DNA of 64,000 bases from Ruegeria sp. A3M17 (GTDB lineage Bacteria > Pseudomonadota > Alphaproteobacteria > Rhodobacterales > Rhodobacteraceae): positions 1 to 64,000 of the forward strand of contig NZ_QOCF01000007.1 of NCBI RefSeq assembly GCF_003318255.1, given 5' to 3'. Both the position numbers and the translations under genes were made by a program. The notes under the pieces were generated by a model that made no database searches, was not told the DNA's origin, and was given only the letters and a program-made list of their open reading frames with translations. Position 1 is the first letter of the stretch. Each line of letters starts with the position of its first letter. Shown piece after piece: positions 1 to 8,944 of the stretch.

Positions 1-1
1 G

Positions 2-175
2 ATCGAAGCCTTCGTCGACCACTACAACCACCAGCGCTACCACGAGAGCCTGAACAACGTCACACCTGCCGACGTCTACTTCGGACGGGACAAAGCCATT
101 CTACAACAACGAGAAAAGATCAAACGAAAGACGCTCGAAGCGCGCCGCTTGCATCACAGCCAACGCGCCGCATAA
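2..175 (+). CDS. IS transposase, C-terminal fragment (rve/DDE integrase core)
   Basis: This is an in-frame 57-residue tail of an IS transposase that enters from the left edge. The segment with HYNHQRYHESLNN followed by TPADVYFG is typical of the end of the integrase catalytic core of IS3-family OrfB proteins. It includes the last acidic helix region and the usual substrate-loop ending, then a basic tail rich in K, R and H. The protein would catalyse cut-and-copy transposition together with OrfA, which is not visible here. It reads in the same direction as the permease remnant downstream. Function is confident; the exact IS family is not. Confidence 0.8.
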   Translation: MEAFVDHYNHQRYHESLNNVTPADVYFGRDKAILQQREKIKRKTLEARRLHHSQRAA

Positions 176-189
176 TCAACCCAACCAGA

Positions 190-213
190 TGAGCCAGACA
201 CTCTCTTAGTTCA
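190..213. repeat. Putative IS right terminal inverted repeat
   Basis: Read from the outside inward on the minus strand this 24-mer begins TGAACTAAGAGAG. It lies between the transposase stop and the resumed permease reading frame, which is where an IS terminal repeat belongs. The partner repeat is outside the window, so the repeat is not confirmed by pairing. The bases right after 213 (GGC or GGCG) would be the target duplication. Confidence 0.5.
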
Positions 214-1360
214 GGCGACCTTTGGACCCAAAAACTCTGCCGACGGACAGACATGGGCCAAAATTGCCATTCCTATCGCGCTGTCGGTTCTGCTGATCGC
301 AAGTCGATTTGACACCGGAAACTTCACCCAACCGGATGGTTTTGCGCCGTACGGCTTGCAGGGCATTATGGCGGCCGTTTCAACCGGAGGCGTCATCTTT
401 TCCTTCATCGGCTTCCGCCATGTGGTCGATATGGCCGGTGAGGTTCGAAACCCCAAAGTGGCCATTCCTGCGGCGCTGGTACTGTCCATTATTCTGTGTG
501 CGGCCATCTATGTCGGATTGCAGATCGCATTTATCGGCGCGCTTGACCCGGAGATGCTGAAGAACGGCTGGGCAAACCTGAATTTTAGCGGTCAGGGGCC
601 ATTGGACGGGGTCATCCTATCGGTTGGGATCGTTTGGTTCCTGAGCGTTTTGAACATAGGCTCGGTCATTGGCCCCTTCGGCAACGGTTTGGTGTCCACC
701 GGCTCGAACGCGCGTATCGCGCTGGCCTTGTCACAGAACGGGTTCCTGCCAAAGCGTTTGCAAATATTGTCTTCATTTGGGGTACCCTTGTGGGCCTTGG
801 CTCTGAACTTTCTGATCGGAATCCTGTTCCTTCTTACAGTCCCGTTCACCACCGTTATTGCCCTAAATGGCGCCGCCATAGTCGTATCTTTTGCCGTTGG
901 GCCAATCGCCGTTGTGTGCTTGCGCCGCCTGATGCCGGACCACCCGCGGTCCATTCGCATCCCCTTTGTCAAAGTGGTGGCAATCACGGCCTTCGCTGTC
1001 GCCACGCTCATCGTTTATTGGAGCGGATGGGACACCGTTTGGCGGCTTGGCATCGCGTTAATCGTCGGATTCGTTCTTCTACTGGCACGGTTCCACAATC
1101 GGCTGGACGAAATGGACGTGACCGAGGCCCTGTGGCTGGTTCCCTATTTCGGAGGGATCGGCCTGATCTCGCTTCTGGGACAGTTCGGGGAAGGTGCGCT
1201 CAAACAAATCCCCTTTGGCTGGGATATTTTGCTGTGCGTCCTGTTTTCAGTCGTCATTTTCGGTCTAGCGGTCCGATCCTCCCTGTCCATCAAAAAGTTT
1301 CAGACTTACATCGCCGAGGAAGAGGTTCTGGACCCGAAGAAACCCGTTATCGGCTTCTGA
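214..1360 (+). pseudogene. APC-family amino acid permease, 5' end removed by the IS
   Basis: An open frame of about 380 codons runs from the IS junction to a stop at 1358-1360 and encodes a polytopic inner-membrane protein. The region around residues GFRHVVDMAGEVRNPKVAIP is the conserved helix 6 to loop segment of the amino acid/polyamine/organocation (APC) superfamily. At least eight further hydrophobic segments follow. Family members are usually 450-530 residues with 12 helices, so the first 4-5 helices are missing. No ATG, GTG or strong ribosome site lies just inside the junction. A TTG at 356 could only start a shorter, non-functional protein. The 5' part may still exist upstream of the IS. 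Confidence 0.8.
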
Positions 1361-1366
1361 AAAGGA

Positions 1367-1392
1367 AAAAGGCGGGGAAGACCCCGCCTTTT
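1367..1392. terminator. Bidirectional rho-independent terminator
   Basis: A GGCGGGG/CCCCGCC stem with a 4-base loop is flanked by an A-run on the left and a T-run on the right. It sits between the convergent permease remnant and lon and can stop transcription from both sides. Confidence 0.85.
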
Positions 1393-1412
1393 CTTTGTCT
1401 ATTGCCTATCGC

Positions 1413-3821
1413 TTAGTGCGTCGTAGCTGACGGGCTTGCGCTTTCAGTGGCCTTCGCGGCGGCTGCGGCAGCCTCTTCAGCGGCCTCATCCCACTCAATC
1501 GCTTCCGGCTCACGCACCAACGCCTGTTTGAGGACCTCGGACACGTGCTCGACCGGAATGATCTTCAGGCCTTCTTTCACGTTGTCCGGGATCTCGGCCA
1601 GGTCCTTTTCGTTCTCTTCCGGGATCAACACCGTCTTGATGCCACCGCGCAGAGCCGCCAGCAGTTTCTCTTTCAAACCACCAATCGGCATCGCATTTCC
1701 GCGCAACGAAACCTCACCCGTCATCGCGATGTCCTTGCGAACCGGGATACCGGTCAGCACGGATACGATCGAGGTCACCATGGCCAGACCGGCCGAGGGC
1801 CCGTCTTTCGGAGTTGCACCATCCGGCACGTGCACGTGGATGTCTATCTTGTCGAACTTGGGCGGTTTCACCCCGATCTGCGGCGAAATCGACCGCACAT
1901 AAGACGACGCCGCATCGATGGATTCCTTCATCACGTCGCCCAGCTTGCCGGTGGTCTTCATCCGACCCTTGCCCGGCAGTTTCAGCGCCTCGATATGCAA
2001 CAGATCACCGCCGACCGATGTCCACGCCAGACCGGTGACAACACCAACCTGATCGTCCTGCTCAGCCAGACCATAGCGGAACTTGGGAACACCCAGGAAC
2101 TCATCCAGATTGTCAGGCGTCACGGTGACCGAGTCCGCCTCTTTCTTGATGATCTTGGTCAGCGACTTCCGCGCCACCTTGGCGATTTCACGTTCTAGGT
2201 TCCGGACGCCAGCTTCCCGCGTGTAAGTGCGGATGATCGAATGCAGCGCGTCATCGGTCAGTTCGAACTCTTTCGCCTTCAGGCCGTGGTTCTTCACCTG
2301 CTTGCTGATCAGATGCTGCTTGGCGATTTCGCTTTTTTCGTCCTCGGTGTAGCCAGCCAACGGAATGATCTCCATCCGGTCCAGCAAAGGCCCTGGCATG
2401 TTGTAGCTGTTGGACGTGGTCAGGAACATCACGTTCGACAGGTCGTATTCGACCTCAAGGTAGTGGTCCATGAACGTACTGTTCTGTTCCGGGTCCAACA
2501 CCTCGAGCATCGCCGAAGCCGGGTCTCCACGGAAGTCCTGTCCCATCTTGTCGATCTCGTCGAGCAGGATGAGCGGGTTTGTGGTCTTCGCCTTTTTCAG
2601 CGCCTGGATGATCTTGCCGGGCATCGACCCAATGTAAGTCCGACGGTGGCCACGGATCTCGGACTCGTCACGCACACCGCCCAGCGAGATGCGAATGAAC
2701 TCGCGTCCCGTGGCCCGTGCAACCGACTTACCAAGCGAGGTTTTGCCCACACCCGGAGGGCCGACAAGGCACATGATCGGGCCCTTCAGCTTTTTCGAAC
2801 GCTGCTGAACAGCCAGATATTCGACGATCCGTTCCTTGACCTTCTCAAGCCCATAGTGATCGGCATCCAGAATGTCCTGCGCGCGGCCCAGATCCTTTTT
2901 CACGCGGGATTTCGTGCCCCACGGCAAGGCCAGAATCCAGTCCAGATAGTTGCGTACGACGGTGGCCTCAGCCGACATTGGGCTCATGTTACGCAGTTTT
3001 TTCAGCTCGCCTTCGGCCTTTTCGCGCGCCTCTTTCGACAGCTTGGTCTCTTCGATCTTGGCTTCCAGCTCGGCAACTTCGTTGCTGCCATCCTCGCCAT
3101 CGCCAAGTTCCTTCTGAATGGCTTTCATCTGCTCATTCAGATAGTACTCGCGCTGCGTCTTCTCCATCTGGGTTTTGACGCGGGTCTTGATCTTTTTCTC
3201 GACCTGCAGAACCGACATCTCGCCCTGCATCAGGCCATAGACCTTCTCAAGCCGCTCGCTGACGCTGAGGGTTTCCAGCAGGTCTTGCTTTTGCTCAACT
3301 TCGATACCCAAGTGACCCGACACCAGGTCAGCCAGCTTTGCCGGCTCGGTGGATTCCCCAACTGCGGTCAACGCTTCTTCGGGGATGTTCTTGCGCACTT
3401 TCGCGTAACGCTCGAATTCATCCGTAACCGTGCGCAGCAACGCTTCGGTCGTGGTTACGTCCCCCGGAATCTCGGTCAGATACTCGGCGCGGGCCTCAAA
3501 GAACTCTTCGTTTTCCAGGAATTCCGTGATCATCACGCGGGCTTGGCCCTCGACCAACACCTTCACTGTGCCGTCCGGCAATTTCAGCAATTGCAGAACA
3601 TTGGCCAGCACACCAGACCGGTAGATGCCGTCCTCGGTTGGGTCATCGTCGCTCGGGTCGATCTGGCTGGACAACAGAATCTGCTTGTCGTCCTGCATCA
3701 CTTCTTCCAGCGCCCGGACGGATTTTTCCCGACCGACGAACAGCGGCACGATCATATGCGGGAAAACCACGATATCGCGCAGCGGCAGCACTGGGTATGA
3801 GGAGTTCAGGGGCTCTTGCAT
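1413..3821 (-). CDS. lon: ATP-dependent protease La (Lon)
   Basis: Lon is a cytosolic homo-hexameric AAA+ serine protease that degrades misfolded and selected regulatory proteins. The 802-residue product has the full family layout: an N-terminal LON substrate-binding domain opening with [14 protein letters not shown], a coiled-coil helical region, an AAA+ module with Walker [10 protein letters not shown] and Walker B LILLDEID, and a C-terminal protease domain. The catalytic dyad is visible as Ser676 in DGPSAGLAM and Lys719 in [10 protein letters not shown]. The C-terminus ends in an Ala/Glu-rich tail. It is followed by a shared terminator, and a possible heat-shock promoter lies 80-110 bases upstream. 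Length and motifs match the family, so the call is firm. Confidence 0.98.
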   Translation of the reverse strand: MQEPLNSSYPVLPLRDIVVFPHMIVPLFVGREKSVRALEEVMQDDKQILLSSQIDPSDDDPTEDGIYRSGVLANVLQLLKLPDGTVKVLVEGQARVMITEFLENEEFFEARAEYLTEIPGDVTTTEALLRTVTDEFERYAKVRKNIPEEALTAVGESTEPAKLADLVSGHLGIEVEQKQDLLETLSVSERLEKVYGLMQGEMSVLQVEKKIKTRVKTQMEKTQREYYLNEQMKAIQKELGDGEDGSNEVAELEAKIEETKLSKEAREKAEGELKKLRNMSPMSAEATVVRNYLDWILALPWGTKSRVKKDLGRAQDILDADHYGLEKVKERIVEYLAVQQRSKKLKGPIMCLVGPPGVGKTSLGKSVARATGREFIRISLGGVRDESEIRGHRRTYIGSMPGKIIQALKKAKTTNPLILLDEIDKMGQDFRGDPASAMLEVLDPEQNSTFMDHYLEVEYDLSNVMFLTTSNSYNMPGPLLDRMEIIPLAGYTEDEKSEIAKQHLISKQVKNHGLKAKEFELTDDALHSIIRTYTREAGVRNLEREIAKVARKSLTKIIKKEADSVTVTPDNLDEFLGVPKFRYGLAEQDDQVGVVTGLAWTSVGGDLLHIEALKLPGKGRMKTTGKLGDVMKESIDAASSYVRSISPQIGVKPPKFDKIDIHVHVPDGATPKDGPSAGLAMVTSIVSVLTGIPVRKDIAMTGEVSLRGNAMPIGGLKEKLLAALRGGIKTVLIPEENEKDLAEIPDNVKEGLKIIPVEHVSEVLKQALVREPEAIEWDEAAEEAAAAAAKATESASPSATTH

Positions 3822-3898
3822 GCTCTATCCTTATCATTGGCAAGACGGCTCTGGTCCCTCATCGAGGCAACGCCCGGCCGTCTCCTGTCTTGGACGTT

Positions 3899-3930
3899 AA
3901 AGGTGGGGCAGTTACCGCCCTATTTCAACC
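3899..3930 (-). promoter_or_regulatory. Possible sigma-32 (heat-shock) promoter of lon
   Basis: On the minus strand GGTTGAAA is followed 14 bases later by CCCCACCTT, close to the RpoH consensus CTTGAAA with 11-15 bases to CCCCAT. The -10 end lies about 80 bases before the lon start codon. lon is a classical RpoH target. The match is by eye only and the -35 lacks the first C. Confidence 0.4.
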
Positions 3931-4032
3931 TTACCGCCATCTCTCAAGGTGAGAATGACCTGAGGTGTTCGGGACTGCAAGGCACCTGATGGACTATTCG
4001 GCGATTTTGATCGCCAAAACGCCAAGCGCCTA

Positions 4033-5163
4033 TCAAACAGGCTCAATATCGCCTTGCGCACGCTGTGCGTGGAACTCGACCTGCCACGCATCGAATGTTC
4101 CGGCAGCGATGGCGTCGCGCATGCCCTGCATGATCTCTTGGAAATAGTGCAGATTATGCCAGGTCAGCAGCATACCCGAAATCATTTCATTCGAACGGAA
4201 CACGTGGTGCAGATAAGCGCGGGAGTAGTTTGAACAGGCGGGACACGTGCAGTGTTCATCCAACGGGCGCGGATCGTCTGAATGGCGGGCATTCTTGATG
4301 TTCACCACGCCGTAGCGCGTGAATACCTGGCCCGTGCGCCCCGAACGGGACGGCAACACACAATCCATCATGTCAATGCCGCGCGCAACGGCGCCGACGA
4401 TATCATCCGGTTTTCCCACGCCCATCAAATAACGAGGTTTGTCGACCGGCAGCATATCCGGCGCAAAGTCCAGCACGTCGAACATCGCTTCCTGGCCTTC
4501 ACCCACGGCAAGACCACCAACGGCGTAACCTTCGAAGCCGATCTCCTTCAGCGCCTCGGCCGATTCCTCGCGGAAATCCTGCTCAAGCCCGCCCTGCTGA
4601 ATGCCGAACAAGGCATGACCGGGACGATCCCCGAAAGCGTCACGTGACCGCTCGGCCCACCGCATCGACAGGCGCATCGACTCGGCAATGCGATCCCGGT
4701 CAGCGGGCAGCGCCGGGCACTCGTCGAAACACATAACAATGTCTGACCCCAACAGGCGCTGAATCTCCATCGACCGTTCAGGCGTCAATTCGTGGCGTGA
4801 GCCGTCGATATGAGATTTGAAGGTCACACCCTTTTCGGTAAGCTTCCGCAACCCGGCCAGCGACATAACCTGGAACCCACCGGAATCCGTCAGGATCGGC
4901 CGTTCCCAATTCATGAACTTGTGCAATCCGCCCAAACGGTCGATCCGCTCGGCTGTCGGACGCAGCATCAAGTGATAGGTGTTACCCAGCAGGATGTCTG
5001 CCCCCGTGGCGCGTACGCTTTCCGGCATCATCGCTTTGACCGTTGCCGCAGTGCCAACTGGCATGAAAGCCGGCGTGCGCACCTCACCGCGCGGAGTGTT
5101 GATTACTCCGGTACGGGCCTTGCCGTCCGTGGCCTTCAGGTCAAAAGAGAAACGGTCTGTCAT
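4033..5163 (-). CDS. tgt: Queuine tRNA-ribosyltransferase (tRNA-guanine transglycosylase)
   Basis: Tgt exchanges guanine 34 for the queuosine precursor preQ1 in GU(N)-anticodon tRNAs. The 376-residue length is typical. Visible signatures are the substrate pocket segment [12 protein letters not shown] with its catalytic Asp, the GGLAVGEG loop, the second active-site segment [13 protein letters not shown], and the C-terminal zinc site [16 protein letters not shown] (CxCxxC plus a downstream His). It lies on the minus strand upstream of lon with a 211-base gap. No preQ1 riboswitch or other queuosine gene is seen next to it. Confidence 0.97.
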   Translation of the reverse strand: MTDRFSFDLKATDGKARTGVINTPRGEVRTPAFMPVGTAATVKAMMPESVRATGADILLGNTYHLMLRPTAERIDRLGGLHKFMNWERPILTDSGGFQVMSLAGLRKLTEKGVTFKSHIDGSRHELTPERSMEIQRLLGSDIVMCFDECPALPADRDRIAESMRLSMRWAERSRDAFGDRPGHALFGIQQGGLEQDFREESAEALKEIGFEGYAVGGLAVGEGQEAMFDVLDFAPDMLPVDKPRYLMGVGKPDDIVGAVARGIDMMDCVLPSRSGRTGQVFTRYGVVNIKNARHSDDPRPLDEHCTCPACSNYSRAYLHHVFRSNEMISGMLLTWHNLHYFQEIMQGMRDAIAAGTFDAWQVEFHAQRAQGDIEPV

Positions 5164-5227
5164 GTAGATGCCTCAGGGTCGCTGAACCGGGCAGCAATTG
5201 CCCGATCTTCGCTGGTATTGCAAGCCG

Positions 5228-6139
5228 TCAGGGCAATGACGCGACGCGGTCAGTGAACAGGCTGACAACCCCTGCCCCATCCACATCCCGGCATACGCGC
5301 ACCATTGGTCTGTTGGCATCCGGTCGGGTTGCCCCGATTTGCGGACCATCTACCTCAACCTGAAGCCCGGTTTCGACTATCTCGAACATGGGTTCGTGGG
5401 TACAGGCAATCACAGCCGTCGAGTCGTGCAGGCCACACCCCTCCAAACCGCCAATATCCTTGTAGAACTTCAGGTAGAATTTCGAGATGTCGCGCAGGAA
5501 ACCGCCCATGTCAGCGGAACGCGCCGCCAAAGCATCAAAATCCGCAGTCTCGTACAGAGTTTTCAGCGTGACATCCAAGCCGACCAGAACGGTATCTGGC
5601 GGAGACGCGAACACTGCATCCGCGGCCTGCGCATCGTGATAGATGTTGGCTTCAGCATGCTCCGTGATGTTTCCAGGGCAAAACACGGCACCGCCCATGA
5701 TCACCAGTCGCTTGATGTTACTTGCAAACTCGGGATCCAACCGCATGGCATCAGCGATATTGGTCAGCGGACCAATGGCGCAGACGACCAGCTCACCCTT
5801 GTGTTTCCGCGCCTGTTCGACAAGGAATTCGGCCGCTGTCAGGGGGTGATTTTCCCCAATCTGCGGGATGTCAGTCACATCACCGAATCCCTCGGGGCCG
5901 TGCACATGTTCCGAAGGATCGTAGGTGGTGGCACCCACTGGAAGCGGAGCACCCTCGGCCACTGGCGCGTCCAATCCCAGTTTATGCAGCAAGAACCGCG
6001 CGTTGCGGCTGGATTGGTGAACATGCGTGTTGCCGAAAACCGTGGTCAGGCCGATCAGGTCTATTTCTGGTGCAGCGGCGGCATAGGCAATGGCCATCGC
6101 ATCGTCGATGCCTGGATCTGTATCAATTATCAGTTTCAT
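5228..6139 (-). CDS. Inosine/uridine-preferring nucleoside hydrolase
   Basis: This enzyme family hydrolyses the N-glycosidic bond of ribonucleosides to free base and ribose for salvage. The N-terminal calcium-binding motif DTDPGIDDA is intact and is the clearest signature. The inner segment with GPLTNIADAMRLDP and MGGAVFCPGN is also typical of IunH/RihA-like proteins. The ATG at 6139 gives 303 residues and puts the DTDPG motif at residue 6, as in relatives; an upstream TTG at 6157 is less likely. Base specificity cannot be told. It stands between tgt and the divergent SPFH gene and is probably monocistronic or co-transcribed with tgt (64-base gap). Confidence 0.9.
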   Translation of the reverse strand: MKLIIDTDPGIDDAMAIAYAAAAPEIDLIGLTTVFGNTHVHQSSRNARFLLHKLGLDAPVAEGAPLPVGATTYDPSEHVHGPEGFGDVTDIPQIGENHPLTAAEFLVEQARKHKGELVVCAIGPLTNIADAMRLDPEFASNIKRLVIMGGAVFCPGNITEHAEANIYHDAQAADAVFASPPDTVLVGLDVTLKTLYETADFDALAARSADMGGFLRDISKFYLKFYKDIGGLEGCGLHDSTAVIACTHEPMFEIVETGLQVEVDGPQIGATRPDANRPMVRVCRDVDGAGVVSLFTDRVASLP

Positions 6140-6315
6140 CCCCGCCCGATAGCGCAATCACAACCGGATGCAAAGCAGCCACATTCAAAAATTCCATGCC
6201 ACAACTTCGTTTTCAGAGATTTGCATCTATCCCCATTCCCGCCATACCAGAGTTGAAAATGGGCGAGTCAATCCCCAAGTGTATACCATAGTACACAATA
6301 ATACAGAGGACAGAT

Positions 6316-7206
6316 ATGACCGAAGAACAGATCATTGGGTTGCTAACATCGAACATCATTTACTTGCTCGCGGCAGTTCTGATTGTCGTCGTTATTTTCA
6401 AAGGCATCAAAATTGTGCCTCAGTCCGAAAAGTACGTGGTTGAACGCTTTGGCCGCCTGCACTCTGTGCTTGGCCCCGGAATCAACTTTATCGTTCCTTT
6501 TCTGGATGTTGCGCGTCACAAGATATCCATTCTTGAACGCCAGCTGCCGAATGCGACGCAGGACGCGATCACCAAGGACAACGTTCTGGTTCAGATCGAT
6601 ACTTCGGTGTTTTACCGTATTCTTGAACCGGAAAAGACCGTGTACCGTATCCGTGACGTCGACGGTGCGATTGCAACAACCGTGGCCGGGATCGTGCGGG
6701 CGGAAATCGGTAAAATGGACCTGGATGAGGTTCAGTCCAACAGGTCTCAACTGATTGATCGTATTCAGGAAAGCGTCGAAACTGCCGTTGACGACTGGGG
6801 CATCGAAGTCACCCGCGCCGAGATTCTGGACGTAAATCTGGATCAGGCCACACGCGATGCCATGTTGCAGCAGTTGAACGCGGAACGTGCCCGCCGCGCG
6901 CAGGTGACCGAGGCTGAAGGTCAGAAACGTTCGGTCGAATTGAATGCCGACGCGGAACTCTACGCGGCCGAGCAGACCGCAAAAGCCCGCCGCATCCAGG
7001 CCGAAGCTGAAGCTTATGCAACCGGCGTGGTCGCCAAGGCCATTCAGGACAATGGTATCGAGGCCGCCCAATATCAGGTCGCATTGAAGCAAGTCGAAGC
7101 TCTGAACGCGCTGGGTAACGGCACTGGTTCGCAGACCATCGTGGTTCCCGCCAATGCGCTTGAGGCCTTTGGCGATGCTTTCAAGATGTTGAAAGGAGGA
7201 AAGTAA
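6316..7206 (+). CDS. SPFH/band 7 domain protein (stomatin-like, QmcA-type)
   Basis: This is a membrane-anchored scaffold protein of the stomatin/prohibitin superfamily. An N-terminal membrane segment (about residues 9-29) is followed by the SPFH domain, with the family motif VERFGRLHSVLGPGINFIVPF at about residues 43-63. A long Ala/Glu/Arg-rich coiled coil (about 170-230) follows. The 296-residue length fits the paraslipin/QmcA group. The stop codon overlaps the start of the NfeD-like gene by one base (TAATG), so the two are translationally coupled. SPFH-NfeD pairs are a standard arrangement linked to membrane microdomains and membrane protein quality control. A good Shine-Dalgarno (AGAGGA) precedes the ATG. 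Confidence 0.93.
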   Translation: MTEEQIIGLLTSNIIYLLAAVLIVVVIFKGIKIVPQSEKYVVERFGRLHSVLGPGINFIVPFLDVARHKISILERQLPNATQDAITKDNVLVQIDTSVFYRILEPEKTVYRIRDVDGAIATTVAGIVRAEIGKMDLDEVQSNRSQLIDRIQESVETAVDDWGIEVTRAEILDVNLDQATRDAMLQQLNAERARRAQVTEAEGQKRSVELNADAELYAAEQTAKARRIQAEAEAYATGVVAKAIQDNGIEAAQYQVALKQVEALNALGNGTGSQTIVVPANALEAFGDAFKMLKGGK

Positions 7207-7484
7207 TGGCCGACCCCATCTGGCTGACATGGTGGCTCTGGCTAGCCGGAGCGCTGGCTCTGGGCATACTTGAGATCGTCTTGCCGGGGTTCATCTTTCT
7301 TGGCTTTGCGATTGGCGCGGCGGTCACAGGGCTTTTGCTTGTGATCCCCAGTTTCGCCCCAAGCCTGGCAGTTCTGTTGTTGATCTTTGCGGCCCTTTCG
7401 CTGGTGGCTTGGCTGATCCTGCGGCGCATGTTCGCCCTGCCCCACGGCCAGGTGAAAACCTTCCGCCACGATATCAACGATTGA
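7206..7484 (+). CDS. NfeD-like membrane protein (short, YbbK type)
   Basis: This 92-residue protein has two or three hydrophobic segments (about residues 8-27, 30-50 and 55-75) and then a short soluble tail. It contains the NfeD-type segment LGILEIVLPGFIFLGFAIGA. The long NfeD protease domain is absent and only a truncated OB-fold-like end could be present, so this is the short partner usually found with SPFH proteins. It overlaps the SPFH gene by one base and probably works as its membrane partner. Confidence 0.85.
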   Translation: MADPIWLTWWLWLAGALALGILEIVLPGFIFLGFAIGAAVTGLLLVIPSFAPSLAVLLLIFAALSLVAWLILRRMFALPHGQVKTFRHDIND

Positions 7485-7582
7485 TCCAAATCGACGCAGC
7501 GTCCGGCGGGCCACACGGCACCACTGGACGCTGCCCCAGCCTTTCCCTATATAATTTCTCAGGTAACAGCCCCGAGGCACGA

Positions 7583-7945
7583 ATGACCCATCCAAGTGAA
7601 CAGTTCGAAGGTACGCCGCTGATCTCGCCTTCGACCATCGATCATCCACTCTACGATTCCGTGGTCGAGGCTTGCAGATCCGTCTTCGATCCCGAGATTC
7701 CGGTGAATATCTACGATTTGGGTCTGATCTACACGATCGACATCACCAAGGAAAACGCGGTGAAGGTCATCATGACACTGACCGCACCCGGATGCCCGGT
7801 CGCCGGTGAAATGCCGGGCTGGATTGTCGAAGCCATCGAACCGGTCGCTGGCGTCAAAGAGGTTGACGTCGAGCTGACATGGGAGCCCCCCTGGGGCATG
7901 GAGATGATGTCAGACGAAGCACGTCTTGAACTGGGCTTCATGTAG
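7583..7945 (+). CDS. SUF-system Fe-S assembly protein, MIP18/DUF59 family (SufT-like)
   Basis: The 120-residue product is a MIP18 (DUF59) domain protein that helps mature Fe-S proteins. It shows the signatures DPEIPVNIYDLGLIY (about residues 38-52) and TLTAPGCPVAGEM with the conserved Cys, and ends with the WEPPWGMEMMSDEAR segment typical of the SufT/PaaD-type family. The ATG at 7583 starts the protein; the frame stays open further upstream but without homology. An IscA-type carrier lies 630 bases downstream. The rest of a suf operon is not in the window. A strong terminator follows. Confidence 0.9.
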   Translation: MTHPSEQFEGTPLISPSTIDHPLYDSVVEACRSVFDPEIPVNIYDLGLIYTIDITKENAVKVIMTLTAPGCPVAGEMPGWIVEAIEPVAGVKEVDVELTWEPPWGMEMMSDEARLELGFM

Positions 7946-7986
7946 AATTTTGCTCAGCTTCCCTGAGTAAGGCATTGAAGGATAAC

Positions 7987-8022
7987 AAAAAGGGCTGTCT
8001 ATGAACCAGGGCAGCCCTTTTT
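7987..8022. terminator. Rho-independent terminator between convergent genes
   Basis: The arms AAAAGGGCTG and CAGCCCTTTT pair over 10 bases with a 14-base loop, with A-run and T-run flanks. It serves the SufT-like gene and the small minus-strand gene that ends at 8044. Confidence 0.85.
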
Positions 8023-8043
8023 ACGTCATAGGACCCGAGCGGC

Positions 8044-8379
8044 CTATTCCACGCCGCAGGTCGATTTTATCTCGGCCGCGCGTTGATCCAGCTCTTTGAC
8101 GTAATCGCCATTCAACATGCTGAGCCTTTTTTGCTCGGTTCCCGTGGCCAGTCCCAGCAATGCACCTGCTGGGGTAATCGCAATGATACTTTCTGCCTGC
8201 TGGTCTTCTGCGTGCTTCTTTTCTGCGGCGATGGCCCGAAGATCCCCCTCGGCGGTTGCGCAATTCACCGGATGCCGTGCGCCATCAGTTGTTGCATGTG
8301 CCAGACCTGCGGTCAGAAAGACTGCAGCTGCAACTTGCATCGCGATGATTTTTTTGTGAAAATTCCTGTCCTTCATCAT
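8044..8379 (-). CDS. Small secreted protein of unknown function
   Basis: I do not recognise a family. From the ATG at 8379 the protein has 111 residues: a basic start (MMKDRNFHKK), a hydrophobic segment MQVAAAVFLTAG and a likely signal peptidase I site after LAHA, leaving a mature protein of about 85 residues. The mature part holds two cysteines (in VNCAT and STCGVE) that could form a disulfide in the periplasm, and is otherwise charged and helical. A purine-rich stretch (GAAAGAAG) precedes the start. The frame is open further upstream, but that extension has no signal-like feature. It lies between the SufT-like and IscA-like genes on the opposite strand. Confidence 0.6.
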   Translation of the reverse strand: MMKDRNFHKKIIAMQVAAAVFLTAGLAHATTDGARHPVNCATAEGDLRAIAAEKKHAEDQQAESIIAITPAGALLGLATGTEQKRLSMLNGDYVKELDQRAAEIKSTCGVE

Positions 8380-8578
8380 CTTCTTTCGCCCTTCGCTCAA
8401 ATATCTTGTTTCAATCGTCAGGCTAAGGCGAAGACCGTGAGGGACGCAAGTTCGCTGTGGCAATTGGTCGTCTGGCAACGTCACCGCTGGTAAAACTTAG
8501 GTCAGCAGGTCTGCTATGTCTTGAGCCTGACGCCTCTCGGCCCTAGATTGGGGATAACGTAGCACAACGGAGACCATC

Positions 8579-8944
8579 ATGTTTGGCATTCCCGGCAAAC
8601 AGGCCGTTACAATGACGACCAAAGCGGCCGAGCAGATCGCGCGCCTGATGGCGACCGGCGGTCATGCCGGTTTGCGCATTGGCGTCAAAAAAGGCGGCTG
8701 CGCCGGCATGGAATACACCATGGACTACGTGGATGAAGCCGATACCAACGACGAAGTGGTCGAACAGGACGGTGCCCGCATCATGATCGCGCCAATGGCG
8801 CAGATGTTCTTGTTCGGAACTGAAATCGACTATGAGGTCTCGCTTCTGGAAGCCGGATTCAAGTTCCGCAACCCGAATGTTGTGGACGCTTGCGGTTGCG
8901 GCGAATCCATCAAATTTGACGAGACGCTTTCCACACAAAACTAA
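8579..8944 (+). CDS. Iron-sulfur cluster assembly accessory protein (IscA/SufA/ErpA family)
   Basis: This A-type carrier binds and delivers Fe-S clusters in the cytosol. The 121-residue protein has the three conserved cysteines of the HesB/IscA fold: one in KKGGCAGMEY and two in the C-terminal CGC of VVDACGCGESI. A Shine-Dalgarno GGAGA is placed correctly before the ATG. Its stop TAA overlaps the stop of the convergent oxygenase gene inside CTAA at 8941-8944. Whether it is SufA- or ErpA-like cannot be decided from this sequence. Confidence 0.93.
   Translation: MFGIPGKQAVTMTTKAAEQIARLMATGGHAGLRIGVKKGGCAGMEYTMDYVDEADTNDEVVEQDGARIMIAPMAQMFLFGTEIDYEVSLLEAGFKFRNPNVVDACGCGESIKFDETLSTQN

Larger units (their letters stand above)
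1..213 (+). mobile_element. Right end of an IS3-family-like insertion sequence (partial)
   Basis: The window opens inside an insertion sequence. It holds the last 57 codons of a transposase (stop at 173-175), a 14-base spacer and a putative terminal inverted repeat ending at 213. From there the sequence turns at once into the middle of an amino acid permease gene. The outer end reads TGA inward on the opposite strand, as in IS3-type elements. The left end and the other inverted repeat lie outside the window, so the boundary and the family are inferred. Confidence 0.7.

Noticed and set aside
2241..3800. Long open frame on the plus strand opposite lon
   Set aside because: It is fully inside the intact lon gene and carries no family signature. 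It results from GC-rich codon use on the other strand.
6139..6157. Longer TTG start of the nucleoside hydrolase
   Set aside because: The ATG at 6139 puts the DTDPG motif at the usual distance from the N-terminus; the TTG adds six residues without support.
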